The position numbers were made by a program, and so were the translations under genes. Source: Rhodospirillaceae bacterium (GTDB lineage Bacteria; Pseudomonadota; Alphaproteobacteria; Reyranellales; Reyranellaceae). From it: a stretch of DNA of 64,000 nucleotides. Under the pieces are notes generated by a model that was not told the origin of the DNA, ran no database searches, and was given only the letters and a program-made list of their open reading frames with translations. Positions 53,498 through 61,623 of this stretch are shown here, piece by piece (position 1 is the first letter of the stretch; each line of letters opens with the position of its first letter). The stretch lies in assembly GCA_009772935.1 (NCBI GenBank), contig WOUR01000019.1, positions 1 through 64,000 on the forward strand, given 5' to 3'.

Positions 53498-54829
53498 ATG
53501 ATGAGTCCCGAGCAGAACGAGCTGATGACCCGCGTCGGTCCGGGCTCCCGGTGCGGCGCCCTGATGCGCCACTACTGGCATCCGGTCGCCCTCGCCGACG
53601 AACTGCCCGCCGAGCGGCCGGCCAAGGCGGTGCGCGTGCTGGGGCAGGACTTCGTGTTGTTCCGCGACGAGCGCGGCCGGCACGGGCTGCTCGACCGCGA
53701 TTGCCCGCACCGAGGCGCCGACCTCGCCTTCGGCCGTCTCGAGGATGGCGGCCTGCGTTGCCTTTTCCATGGCTGGCTGTTCGATGTCGACGGCACGTGC
53801 CTGGAGACGCCAGCCGAGCCCGAGGGCAGCGTGCTCTGCCAGCGCGTCCGCCAGCGCAGCTATCCGGTGGTGGTGAAGAACGGCATCGTCTTCGCCTATC
53901 TCGGTGAGGGAGAGGCCCCCGCCTTTCCCGACTTCGACTGCTTCCTGGCGCCCCGTACGCACGCCTTTGCCTTCAAGGGGCTGATCGAGTGTAATTGGCT
54001 GCAGGCGCTGGAGGTCGGCATCGATCCCGCCCACGCCTCCTACCTGCACCGCTTCTACGAGGACGAGGATACGAGCGCGGCCTATGGCAAGCAGTTCCGC
54101 TCCGCCTCCTCCGATTCCGACATCCCGATGACGCGCCTGTTGCGCGAGTTCCCGCGACCAAAGCTGGACGTCGAGGCGACCGACTACGGGCTGCGCCTGT
54201 TCGCGCTGCGCAAGCTCAACGAGCAGCACACGCATGTGCGCGTGACCAACCTCGTTTTTCCCTACGCGTTCGTGATCCCCATGAGTTCGGAGATGACGAT
54301 CACGCAGTGGCACGTGCCGATCGACGATACGAGCTGCTACTGGTATGCGATCTTCACCAGCTTCGGGAAGCCTGTGGACCATGCCGCGATGCGCGAGCAG
54401 CGGCTGAAGCTCTACCAGCTTCCCGACTACCGCCCGCTGATCGGCCGCCACAACGACTATGGCTACAGCGTCGCCGAACAGAAGAGCCAGACCTTCACCG
54501 GCATGGGCTTCGACATCAACGTCCACGACCAGTGGGCGGTCGAGAGCCAGGGCCGCATCCAGGACCGCACGCGCGAGCATCTCGGCACGACCGACAAGGC
54601 GATCGTCGCCTACCGCCGCATGCTGCTGTCGGCCATCGGTCAGGTCGGCAACGGCGAACGGCCGATCATGTGGCTCGACCCGCAGCGCGCCGCCGCGATC
54701 CGCGGTCCCGTGGCGATCGACGGCATGGGGCCGACCGAGGGCTGGGAAGCCTACTGGAAGGATGTCGACGTGCGCCGCCGCCGCGCCTCGAGCTGGGCGG
54801 CCGACACCGTCCCGCCGCTGGTCGCGTGA
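53498..54829 (+). CDS. Rieske oxygenase (phthalate dioxygenase type)
   Basis: This 443-residue oxygenase subunit belongs to the phthalate 4,5-dioxygenase-like group. The Rieske ligands are C69, H71, C88 and H91 (CPHRGAD and CLFHGW). The catalytic iron motif is VGIDPAHASYLHRF (two His and an Asp). A second ATG three bases downstream is possible. It needs a separate flavin/ferredoxin reductase that is not in sight. The next gene, a glutamine-synthetase-like ligase, begins four bases later, which points to an amine-containing substrate. Confidence 0.92.
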   Translation: MMSPEQNELMTRVGPGSRCGALMRHYWHPVALADELPAERPAKAVRVLGQDFVLFRDERGRHGLLDRDCPHRGADLAFGRLEDGGLRCLFHGWLFDVDGTCLETPAEPEGSVLCQRVRQRSYPVVVKNGIVFAYLGEGEAPAFPDFDCFLAPRTHAFAFKGLIECNWLQALEVGIDPAHASYLHRFYEDEDTSAAYGKQFRSASSDSDIPMTRLLREFPRPKLDVEATDYGLRLFALRKLNEQHTHVRVTNLVFPYAFVIPMSSEMTITQWHVPIDDTSCYWYAIFTSFGKPVDHAAMREQRLKLYQLPDYRPLIGRHNDYGYSVAEQKSQTFTGMGFDINVHDQWAVESQGRIQDRTREHLGTTDKAIVAYRRMLLSAIGQVGNGERPIMWLDPQRAAAIRGPVAIDGMGPTEGWEAYWKDVDVRRRRASSWAADTVPPLVA

Positions 54830-54833
54830 GCCC

Positions 54834-56264
54834 ATGAGCCTGGTCGAACGCGCGGGCCTCTGGACAGAGGACCGCAAGGCCGCGACGCGCGAGGCCGAGC
54901 GGCGCATGAAGGCCGGCGACATGTCGGTCGTGCGCCTGGCTTTCGCCGACCAGCACGGCGTCCTGCGCGGCAAGACTCTGATGGCCTCGGAGGTCGATGC
55001 GGCGCTGAAGAACGGCGTCGGCTTCACCACCACGATGCTGCTGAAGGACACGTCGCATCGCACGGTCTTCCCGGTCTGGCAGCCGGGCGGCGGCTTCGGC
55101 ATGAAGGAGCTGGAAGGCGCGGCCGACGTGGTCATGCTGCCCGATCCGACCACCTTCCGGGCGCTCCCCTGGGCGCCGCATTCCGGCTGGATGCTGTGTG
55201 ACATCTACTTCGCCGACGGCCGGCCGATGCCACTCTGCACGCGCCAGATCATGCGCCGGGCACTCTCGACTCTGGCCGAGCGCGGCTACGATTTCGTCGC
55301 CGGCCTCGAAGTCGAATTCCACCTGTTCAAGCTGGAGAAGGCCAGGCTCGGCGTCGGCGATGCCGGGCAGCCGGGCGAGCCGCCCGAGGTCTCGCTGCTC
55401 AACCAAGGCTATCAGTACCTGACCGAGCAGCGCTACGACGAGATGGACCCGATCCTGGAGATCCTGCGCACCAACCTCGTCGATCTCGGCCTGCCGCTGC
55501 GCACGCTCGAAGTCGAGTTCGGGCCCAGCCAGGTGGAGTTCACCTTCCGCACCGGCACGGGCCTCGATCCAGCCGACACGATGGTGCTGTTCCGCAGCGC
55601 CACCAAGCAGATCGCCCAGCGCAACGGCTTCCACGCCTCGTTCATGTGCCGGCCGAAGATCGCCGACGTGATGTCGAGCGGCTGGCACCTGCACCAGTCC
55701 CTCACCGACCGCAAGACGCACGCGAACGCCTTCGCTGACGCGAGCGCGCCGCTGTCGGCGACCGGTCGACACTACATGGCCGGCCTGCTGGAGCATGCCC
55801 GCGCCGCCGCAGCCTTCAGTACGCCGACGCTGAACGGCTACAAGCGCTACCGTCCCTTCTCGCTGGCACCCGACCGCGCGATCTGGGGTCGCGACAATCG
55901 CGGCGTGATGGTGCGGGTGCTGGGGAGACCCGGCGATCCCGCGACCCATCTCGAAAACCGCGTCGGCGAGCCCGCCGCCAATCCCTATCTCTACATGGCG
56001 AGCCAGATCGTTTGCGGCCTCGACGGGCTGGAACGCCAACTCGATCCCGGCCCCTCGGCGGACAAGCCTTACGAGACGAAGGCGCCTCTGCTGCCGAGGT
56101 CGCTCCGCGAAGCGCTGACCGCGCTCGAGGAGAGCCAGGTCCTGCGCGCCGGACTCGGCGACTTCTTCGTCGACTACTATCTGCGCCTGAAGCAGGCCGA
56201 GATCGAGCGGTTCGAACTCGAGGTCAGCGACTGGGAGCAGCGCGAGTATTTCTCTCTTTTCTGA
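54834..56264 (+). CDS. Glutamine synthetase family protein (gamma-glutamyl ligase-like)
   Basis: This 476-residue GS-fold ligase joins glutamate to an amine using ATP. Motifs are GLEVEFHLFK (metal Glu), TLEVEFGPSQVEFTF, SSGWHLHQSL (His), NGYKRYRPFSLAPDRAIWG (ATP/glutamate Arg), and LENRVGEPAANPY. It is closer to PuuA/GlnA3-like enzymes than to assimilatory GlnA, and it lacks the adenylylation-site region. In aniline and amine degradation such proteins make gamma-glutamylated amines before a Rieske oxygenase acts; the adjacent Rieske gene fits that pattern. Confidence 0.88.
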   Translation: MSLVERAGLWTEDRKAATREAERRMKAGDMSVVRLAFADQHGVLRGKTLMASEVDAALKNGVGFTTTMLLKDTSHRTVFPVWQPGGGFGMKELEGAADVVMLPDPTTFRALPWAPHSGWMLCDIYFADGRPMPLCTRQIMRRALSTLAERGYDFVAGLEVEFHLFKLEKARLGVGDAGQPGEPPEVSLLNQGYQYLTEQRYDEMDPILEILRTNLVDLGLPLRTLEVEFGPSQVEFTFRTGTGLDPADTMVLFRSATKQIAQRNGFHASFMCRPKIADVMSSGWHLHQSLTDRKTHANAFADASAPLSATGRHYMAGLLEHARAAAAFSTPTLNGYKRYRPFSLAPDRAIWGRDNRGVMVRVLGRPGDPATHLENRVGEPAANPYLYMASQIVCGLDGLERQLDPGPSADKPYETKAPLLPRSLREALTALEESQVLRAGLGDFFVDYYLRLKQAEIERFELEVSDWEQREYFSLF

Positions 56265-56277
56265 GGGGAGCCGTCCC

Positions 56278-56889
56278 GTGAGCCTCGAATTCCTGATCAC
56301 GTCCTTCATCATCGTCGCCTCGCCCGGCACCGGCGCGCTCTATACGCTGGCGGCCGGCCTCTCGCGCGGCTCGCGCGCCAGCGTCGTGGCGGCTTTCGGC
56401 TGCACGCTCGGCTGCGTTCCTCACCTGGCGGCGGCGATCCTGGGCCTGGCTGCCCTGCTGCACGCCAGCGCGGTGGCCTTCGAAACCGTCAAGTATCTGG
56501 GCGTCGCCTACCTTCTCTACATGGCCTGGAATACGTTGCGCGAGCGCGGCGCGCTGAGCGTCGGCCGCCAGAGCGATGCACGGAGCTTCGTGCAGGTGAC
56601 GATCGAAGCCATCCTGATCAACCTTCTCAATCCGAAGCTCTCGATCTTCTTTCTGGCGTTCCTGCCGCAGTTCGTCAGCACGGATGAAGCTCAGCCGTTG
56701 CCCCACATGCTGATGCTGAGCGCCGTCTTCATGCTGATGACCTTCGTGGTCTTCGCGGCGTACGGCCTGTTCGCCGCCGCGATGCGCGACCATGTGATTT
56801 CCCGGCCGGCCGTCATGACGTGGATGCGCCGCACCTTCGCCGGCGCCTTCCTTCTGCTGGGCGCCAGGCTCGCCCTCACCGAACGCTGA
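56278..56889 (+). CDS. LysE/RhtB family exporter
   Basis: This 203-residue inner-membrane protein has about six helices. The N-terminal FIIVASPGTGALYTLAAGLSRGSRASV holds the family's PGP-like motif (here PGT), LLYMAWNTLRERG follows, and INLLNPKLSIFFLAFLPQFV is the second conserved stretch. Members export amino acids or amines. It starts with a GTG 13 bases after the GS-like gene, with GGGAG upstream, so it belongs to that operon and could remove a glutamylated or amine intermediate. Confidence 0.9.
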   Translation: MSLEFLITSFIIVASPGTGALYTLAAGLSRGSRASVVAAFGCTLGCVPHLAAAILGLAALLHASAVAFETVKYLGVAYLLYMAWNTLRERGALSVGRQSDARSFVQVTIEAILINLLNPKLSIFFLAFLPQFVSTDEAQPLPHMLMLSAVFMLMTFVVFAAYGLFAAAMRDHVISRPAVMTWMRRTFAGAFLLLGARLALTER

Positions 56890-56927
56890 TGGAACCGCGG
56901 CGCCGGTACTCTTCCCTGTGCCGAGCC

Positions 56928-57380
56928 TCAGCCGTCCTCGCCGATGTCCTCGGCCCACACGTCGGGATACTCGTCCTGGAAGCGCTTCATCAGGCTGACG
57001 CAGCGCAGGTCGTTCAGCACGACCACGTCGACGCCATGGGAACGCAGGAAGTCCTCGTTACCTCCGAAGGTCTGGTTCTCGCCAATCACCACCCGCGGGA
57101 TCTTGAATTGCACGATCGTGCCTGAGCACATCATGCAGGGGCTCAGCGTCGTAAACAGGGTCGTGTTGCGATAAGTCCGCCGGCGGCCAGCCTGGCGCAG
57201 GCAATCCATCTCGCCGTGGGCAATGGCATCGCCCTCCTGGACACGCTTGTTGTGGCCGCGGCCGACGATGCGACCGTCCTCGACGAGGATCGAGCCGATG
57301 GGAATGCCCTTCTCGCTAAAACCCTGCTGTGCCTCGGCCAGTGCCGTCTCGAACAGTTCCAGCTCTGCCGCACTCGCCAT
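56928..57380 (-). CDS. Cytosine/nucleoside deaminase, yeast Fcy1-like
   Basis: This 150-residue zinc deaminase has the zinc His/Glu in AHGEMDCLR and the Cys pair in TTLSPCMMCSGTIVQF. The C-terminal region, including IPRVVIGENQTFGG and YPDVWAEDIGEDG, closely resembles yeast cytosine deaminase, which turns cytosine into uracil. The usual bacterial cytosine deaminase (CodA) is an unrelated amidohydrolase, and tRNA deaminase TadA differs in the C-terminus. It converges with the LysE gene and stands alone. Confidence 0.88.
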   Translation of the reverse strand: MASAAELELFETALAEAQQGFSEKGIPIGSILVEDGRIVGRGHNKRVQEGDAIAHGEMDCLRQAGRRRTYRNTTLFTTLSPCMMCSGTIVQFKIPRVVIGENQTFGGNEDFLRSHGVDVVVLNDLRCVSLMKRFQDEYPDVWAEDIGEDG

Positions 57381-57504
57381 GGATTTTCTCCGCCTGCGTC
57401 CCGCTGCACTCTTTCCGCCGAAGCGGAAAATGGTCTACCCAATGTCTCTCTCAGTTTACGTCAGCCTGTCCACAAGCGTAACGCCGGGATCGGAAGAGAT
57501 CGCC

Positions 57505-57819
57505 ATGACCGCCATTGCCGTCGTCACCACCGTCGCCAGCCGCAAGGACGCCCGCATGCTCTCGCGGGCGATCGTGGAAGCGAAGCTTGCCGCCTGTGCC
57601 CAGATCTCCCGGATCGAGAGCGTCTACAGTTGGAAGGGCGCGATCGAGACGGGCAAGGAATACCGCATCCTGTTCAAGACGCTCGACGAGCATTATTCCG
57701 CCGTCGAGCGCGCGATCCTGGACCTGCATCCCTACGAGGTGCCGGCGATCCACGCCTTTCCGATGATGCACGTCGCCCCGGCCTATGCGGCCTGGATCGA
57801 GGACAGTGTCGCGGCCTAG
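57505..57819 (+). CDS. cutA: Divalent-cation tolerance protein CutA
   Basis: This 104-residue trimeric ferredoxin-like protein carries the core motifs VVTTVASRKDARMLSRAIVEAKLAACAQI and ESVYSWKGAIETGKEYRILFKT, plus LHPYEVPAI near the end. CutA is linked to copper tolerance, although its mechanism is unsettled. The ATG at 57505 follows GGAAGAGA; the open frame extends upstream without support. The stop codon shares the palindrome CTAG with the stop of the convergent VOC gene. Confidence 0.92.
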   Translation: MTAIAVVTTVASRKDARMLSRAIVEAKLAACAQISRIESVYSWKGAIETGKEYRILFKTLDEHYSAVERAILDLHPYEVPAIHAFPMMHVAPAYAAWIEDSVAA

Positions 57820-58283
57820 CCTTGGCTGCCCTCCAGCATCTTCGTCCAGCGGTTCTGCATCTCCTCCGGACTCACCACCTCCTTCGCCGCGGCGAGGAAC
57901 CAGCGATAGCCGAAGGGACAGGCGACCATGCCGGAGCGGTCGCCGTAGAATTGGTCCTGCACCGGCCGCACCAGGGTGGCGCCGGCGGCCACGGCACGCT
58001 CGACGGCCTTGTCGGCGTCGGGAACGGCAATGTGGAAGGCCACGGGAGACCCGCCGATGGCGCCGGGGCTCCGCGCGCCGAAGTCGGGATATTCGTCGTT
58101 CATCATCAGCACCGTGCCGCCGATGCGGATCTCGGCATGGCCGACCCGGCCCGCCGGCTCGACCAGGCGGAACAGTTCCACCGCCCCGAAGGCCTTCACG
58201 TAGAATTCGATCGCAGCCTTCGCGTCGTGCACGGTCATGTGGGCTTTGACGGTCTGACCCGATGTCGCGGTCTTTGCGGTCAT
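57816..58283 (-). CDS. VOC family protein (PhnB/glyoxalase-like)
   Basis: This 155-residue vicinal-oxygen-chelate protein consists of two beta-alpha-beta-beta-beta units: VKAHMTVHDAKAAIEFYVKAFGA with VGHAEIRIGGTVLMMNDEYP, and SPVAFHIAVPDADKAVERAVAAGA with FYGDRSGMVACPFGYRWFLA. Members act as isomerases, dioxygenases or antibiotic-binding proteins. It diverges from a TetR gene across 45 bases that hold a palindromic operator, so it is probably repressed by that regulator. Confidence 0.9.
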   Translation of the reverse strand: MTAKTATSGQTVKAHMTVHDAKAAIEFYVKAFGAVELFRLVEPAGRVGHAEIRIGGTVLMMNDEYPDFGARSPGAIGGSPVAFHIAVPDADKAVERAVAAGATLVRPVQDQFYGDRSGMVACPFGYRWFLAAAKEVVSPEEMQNRWTKMLEGSQG

Positions 58284-58303
58284 GGCATCACCTGTGTTAT
58301 ATT

Positions 58304-58322
58304 ACGTTACGTATTGTAACGT
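58304..58322. promoter_or_regulatory. Palindromic operator between VOC and TetR genes
   Basis: ACGTTAC (58304-58310) and GTAACGT (58316-58322) form a perfect seven-base inverted repeat with a five-base centre, extended imperfectly by ATT/AAT on each side. It lies in the short AT-rich gap between two divergent starts and overlaps TATATT-like promoter elements. This is the expected place and shape for a TetR-family autorepressor site controlling both genes. Confidence 0.75.
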
Positions 58323-58328
58323 TAATAG

Positions 58329-58922
58329 ATGACCCGTCAACCCATCTCAGCCCCACCGGTGCGCGGCCGCCCCCGCGATCCGCGCACCCGTGCCGCGATC
58401 CTCGTCGCGGCGCGCGATCTCCTGGGACGTGGCGGGCTGACGGCCGTGACCATCGAAGCGATTGCCCAGAAGGCCGGGGTCAGTCGCCCGACGATCTATC
58501 GCTACTGGCCGAACGCGCCCGCCGTCGCGATGGCGGCATTTCTGGAAACGACCGGAGCCCATGCGGCCGCGAAATCACCGCGAACCGCGCTCGCAGCCCT
58601 GCGCGCCCAGTTCCATGCGCTGGCCGATGCCTTCGCCGCGCCCACCGGACGCAGCGTCGCGGCCATGGTGGCGGCGGCCCAGTCCGAGACCGAACTCGCC
58701 AAGGCCTTCCGCAACGAGTTCATTGCGCGCAATCGCGACGCCACACGCGCCCTGCTGGACCGCTGCATCGCCGAGCAGGCGATCGAGGCGCCCGAGGATA
58801 TGGAACTCACGCTCGATCTCGTCTTCGGTCCCCTCTTCTACCGTCTGCTGATGGGCCACGCGCCGATCACGCGCGACTTCGTCGATCAGCTGCTGGACAC
58901 GGTCATTCGCCCGCGCGGCTGA
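58329..58922 (+). CDS. TetR/AcrR family transcriptional regulator
   Basis: This 197-residue repressor has an N-terminal helix-turn-helix domain (RAAILVAARDLLGRGGLTAV then IEAIAQKAGVSRPTIYRYWPN) and a C-terminal helical ligand domain related to the TetR_C_11 type. It probably controls itself and the divergent VOC gene through the palindrome just before its start. Its last 20 bases overlap the end of the convergent formylglycine-generating enzyme gene. Confidence 0.93.
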   Translation: MTRQPISAPPVRGRPRDPRTRAAILVAARDLLGRGGLTAVTIEAIAQKAGVSRPTIYRYWPNAPAVAMAAFLETTGAHAAAKSPRTALAALRAQFHALADAFAAPTGRSVAAMVAAAQSETELAKAFRNEFIARNRDATRALLDRCIAEQAIEAPEDMELTLDLVFGPLFYRLLMGHAPITRDFVDQLLDTVIRPRG

Positions 58923-59856
58923 TGCACCTGAACCCGACATGGCTGGTGGTCGTGTCGATCTGCTCGGCGTGGCGCGCGGCCGGGCGATACCGCTTGCAGT
59001 AGCTGGGCGCGCAGAGATGCGAGCCGCCTTTCAGCACCTTGCGCGGGATCTGCACGCGGTCGCGCGGATCGTAGCTCTCCTCCAGCGTCGCGCCCCGCGG
59101 GTTCTCGGGCACGCAGCAGGCTTTGGCGGCGTCGGGCGCGTGTTTGGCGGCATACCAGTCGGCCGTCCATTCCCACACATTGCCGATCATGTCGTACACG
59201 CCATAGCCGTTGGGCTGGAAGGCGCGCACTGGTGAGGTACGGGCGAAACCGTCCTCGCGCGTGTTCTCGGCTGGGAAACGGCCCTGCCAAGTGTTGGCCA
59301 TGTGACGGCCGCCGGGCGTCAGCTCGTCGCCCCAGGCGAACTCCGCGCCGTCGAGCCCGCCCCGCGCCGCGAATTCCCACTCGGCTTCGCTCGGCAACTC
59401 CTTGCCGGCCCATTTCGCATAGGCCTCGGCATCGCGGAACGCGACCTGCACCACGGGATGATCGTCGAGGCCGCCGATATGGCTGCCCTTGCCGTAGGGA
59501 CGCCGCCACGTGGCGCCGAAGGTGAATCGCCACCACTGGCTCCAGTCGGTGAGATCAACCGGCTTCGACGGCGGCGTGAAAACCAGCCCACCGGCCTTCA
59601 GCATCCCGGGGCGCGCGCCGGGATAGTCCTTCGGATCGGGGTCGATCTCCGCCCAGGTGACATGCCCAGTGGCCTCGATAAAGCGCCGGAACTGGGCGTT
59701 GGTAACTGGAGTCTCGTCGATCCAGAAGCCGGCGACCGTCACCGTGTGGGCAGGCTTCTCCTCGGCATAGTGATGGTCCGAACCCATTCGGAAAGTTCCG
59801 CCGGGAATCCAGACCATTCCGGGGTGAGGCGAGCCGGTCCCAGCGACGCTATTCAT
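58903..59856 (-). CDS. Formylglycine-generating enzyme family protein (SUMF1)
   Basis: This 317-residue enzyme oxidises a Cys in sulfatases to formylglycine. The start, GMVWIPGGTFRMGSDHHYAEE, and GNVWEWTADWY are family marks. The two active-site cysteines of true FGE are kept at C282 and C287 in LCAPSYCKRYRPAAR, which many SUMF1-like proteins lack, so it should be active. It lies 81 bases downstream of a type I sulfatase on the same strand, its obvious client. Its end overlaps the convergent TetR gene by 20 bases. Confidence 0.93.
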   Translation of the reverse strand: MNSVAGTGSPHPGMVWIPGGTFRMGSDHHYAEEKPAHTVTVAGFWIDETPVTNAQFRRFIEATGHVTWAEIDPDPKDYPGARPGMLKAGGLVFTPPSKPVDLTDWSQWWRFTFGATWRRPYGKGSHIGGLDDHPVVQVAFRDAEAYAKWAGKELPSEAEWEFAARGGLDGAEFAWGDELTPGGRHMANTWQGRFPAENTREDGFARTSPVRAFQPNGYGVYDMIGNVWEWTADWYAAKHAPDAAKACCVPENPRGATLEESYDPRDRVQIPRKVLKGGSHLCAPSYCKRYRPAARHAEQIDTTTSHVGFRCISRAGE

Positions 59857-59937
59857 GGTCCCCCAGTCCTACACGCCTCTCCGGCCGTCCGCTATGCGAC
59901 GCGGACGGCCGGACGCCCTCTCCCCGGCGTTTCCTCT

Positions 59938-61542
59938 TTAATTCGCACCCTGCGGCGGAGAGGTGAGCTTGTTCAGCACACCTTCGAGATTGAACGAGCC
60001 TGGCTTCTGGCGCGGCGGGAACTCGACCAGCGTCTTGATGAAGTTGGTGACGTAGGCTTGCGCCGGGACCAGCAGGTAGATCCGGTCGATGCGCCAGCGT
60101 GCGTAGCCCATGCCCTCGTGGTCGGCGCGCTCGAATGGATCGGCCTTGAGGTCGAACAGCTTCGGCACGCGCAGGGTCACCATCGGGTCCTGCCAGACAT
60201 CGAAGCCATGCTTGCGCTGCTCCATGAAGGCCAGCTTCCACTTGTCGTAGCGCAGGCCTGCCAAACCGCCATCGTCGGTCCAGTAGAAGAACTCCTTGCG
60301 GGCGCTGCCCGTGCCGTTCCTCAGCAGCTCGCGCTGGTCGTAGCCGTCGAGATGCACCTTGAACGGCTTGCCGTTGAAGCTCGCGCCTTGAAGCAGGCGC
60401 TGCTTGAGGTTGCCCTCACCGGCCGCCGCGGTCAGCGTCAGCAGCCAATCCTCGGCCGAGAAGACCTCGTTGATCTCCGTGCCGGGCTTAACCAGCCCCG
60501 GCCAGCGCACCATCGCGGGAACGCGGTAGCCGCCCTCCCAGTTGGTGTTCTTCTCGCCGCGGAACGGCGTCGTGCCGCCGTCCGGCCAGCTCATGACCTC
60601 GGCGCCGTTGTCGGTGGTGTAGATCACGATCGTGTTCTGGGCGATCCCGAGGTCGTCGAGTTTCTTCAGGAGCTGCCCGACCTGGCCATCATGCTCGACC
60701 ATGCCGTCGGCCACCACGCCCAGTCCGGTCTTGCCCTCGGATGACGGCTTGAGATGCGTCCAGATGTGCATCCGGGTCGAGTTCACCCAGGCGAAGAACG
60801 GCTTCTGCTCGCGCTTGGCGCGGTCCATGAAGTCGAGCGACGCGCCCAGGAACTCCTCGTCCACCGTCTCCATGCGCTTCTTCGTCAGCGGCCCGGTATC
60901 TTCGCACTTCTGCTTGCCCCACTTCCCGAAGCGCGGATCCTCCCCTGGCGTTTCGGTTGCCGTGGCAACGCACTTCAGCACGCCGCGTGGGCCGTACTTC
61001 GCCTTGAAGGTCGGATCCTTCGGATAGTCGATGTTCTCGGGCTCCTCCTCGGCGTTGAGGTGATAGAGGTTGCCGAAGAACTCATCGAAGCCGTGCACCG
61101 TCGGCAGGAACTCGTTGCGATCGCCCAGATGGTTCTTGCCGAACTGGCCGGTCATGTAGCCCTGGCCCTTGAGCAGGTCCGCGATGGTCGGGTCCTTTTC
61201 GGAGAGGCCTTCCGGGGCGCCCGGCAGACCGACTTTCAGCAGGCCGGTGCGGATCGGCGACTGGCCGGTGATGAAGGCGGCGCGCCCGGCGGTGCAGGAT
61301 TGCTGGCCATAATAGTCGGTGAAAATCGCGCCTTCGCGGGCAATGCGGTCGATGCTCGGCGTGCGATAGCCCATCATGCCACGATTGTAGGCACTGATGT
61401 TCCAGTAACCGATGTCGTCGCCGAAGATGACGAGGATGTTGGGCTTCGCGGGGGCCTGGGCTTGTGCCGGAACCACCCCGCCGGAGAGCCCAACCAGCAG
61501 TGCTGCAGCCGAGAGCAGGCGTCCGATTCTCTTCCTGGTCAT
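59938..61542 (-). CDS. Type I arylsulfatase
   Basis: This 534-residue exported sulfatase has a signal peptide (residues 1-29, ending VVPAQAQA). The metal-binding Asp pair is in ILVIFGDDIGYWN, and the formylglycine motif CTAGR lies at residues 83-87 with Cys 83 as target. GQFGKNHLGD is the usual second signature, and further metal ligands are in YTTDNGAE. The Cys-type motif means it needs an FGE, which is encoded next to it. It hydrolyses a sulfate ester in the periplasm. The ATG at 61542 begins the signal peptide. A LysR gene is divergent. Confidence 0.94.
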   Translation of the reverse strand: MTRKRIGRLLSAAALLVGLSGGVVPAQAQAPAKPNILVIFGDDIGYWNISAYNRGMMGYRTPSIDRIAREGAIFTDYYGQQSCTAGRAAFITGQSPIRTGLLKVGLPGAPEGLSEKDPTIADLLKGQGYMTGQFGKNHLGDRNEFLPTVHGFDEFFGNLYHLNAEEEPENIDYPKDPTFKAKYGPRGVLKCVATATETPGEDPRFGKWGKQKCEDTGPLTKKRMETVDEEFLGASLDFMDRAKREQKPFFAWVNSTRMHIWTHLKPSSEGKTGLGVVADGMVEHDGQVGQLLKKLDDLGIAQNTIVIYTTDNGAEVMSWPDGGTTPFRGEKNTNWEGGYRVPAMVRWPGLVKPGTEINEVFSAEDWLLTLTAAAGEGNLKQRLLQGASFNGKPFKVHLDGYDQRELLRNGTGSARKEFFYWTDDGGLAGLRYDKWKLAFMEQRKHGFDVWQDPMVTLRVPKLFDLKADPFERADHEGMGYARWRIDRIYLLVPAQAYVTNFIKTLVEFPPRQKPGSFNLEGVLNKLTSPPQGAN

Positions 61543-61623
61543 GGCATTTCCCCTTGTCGTGATTCGCCAAACTTTCGTCTCACGGACGATGCAAAACAAC
61601 GATGAGAACGATACAGTTTCGGC

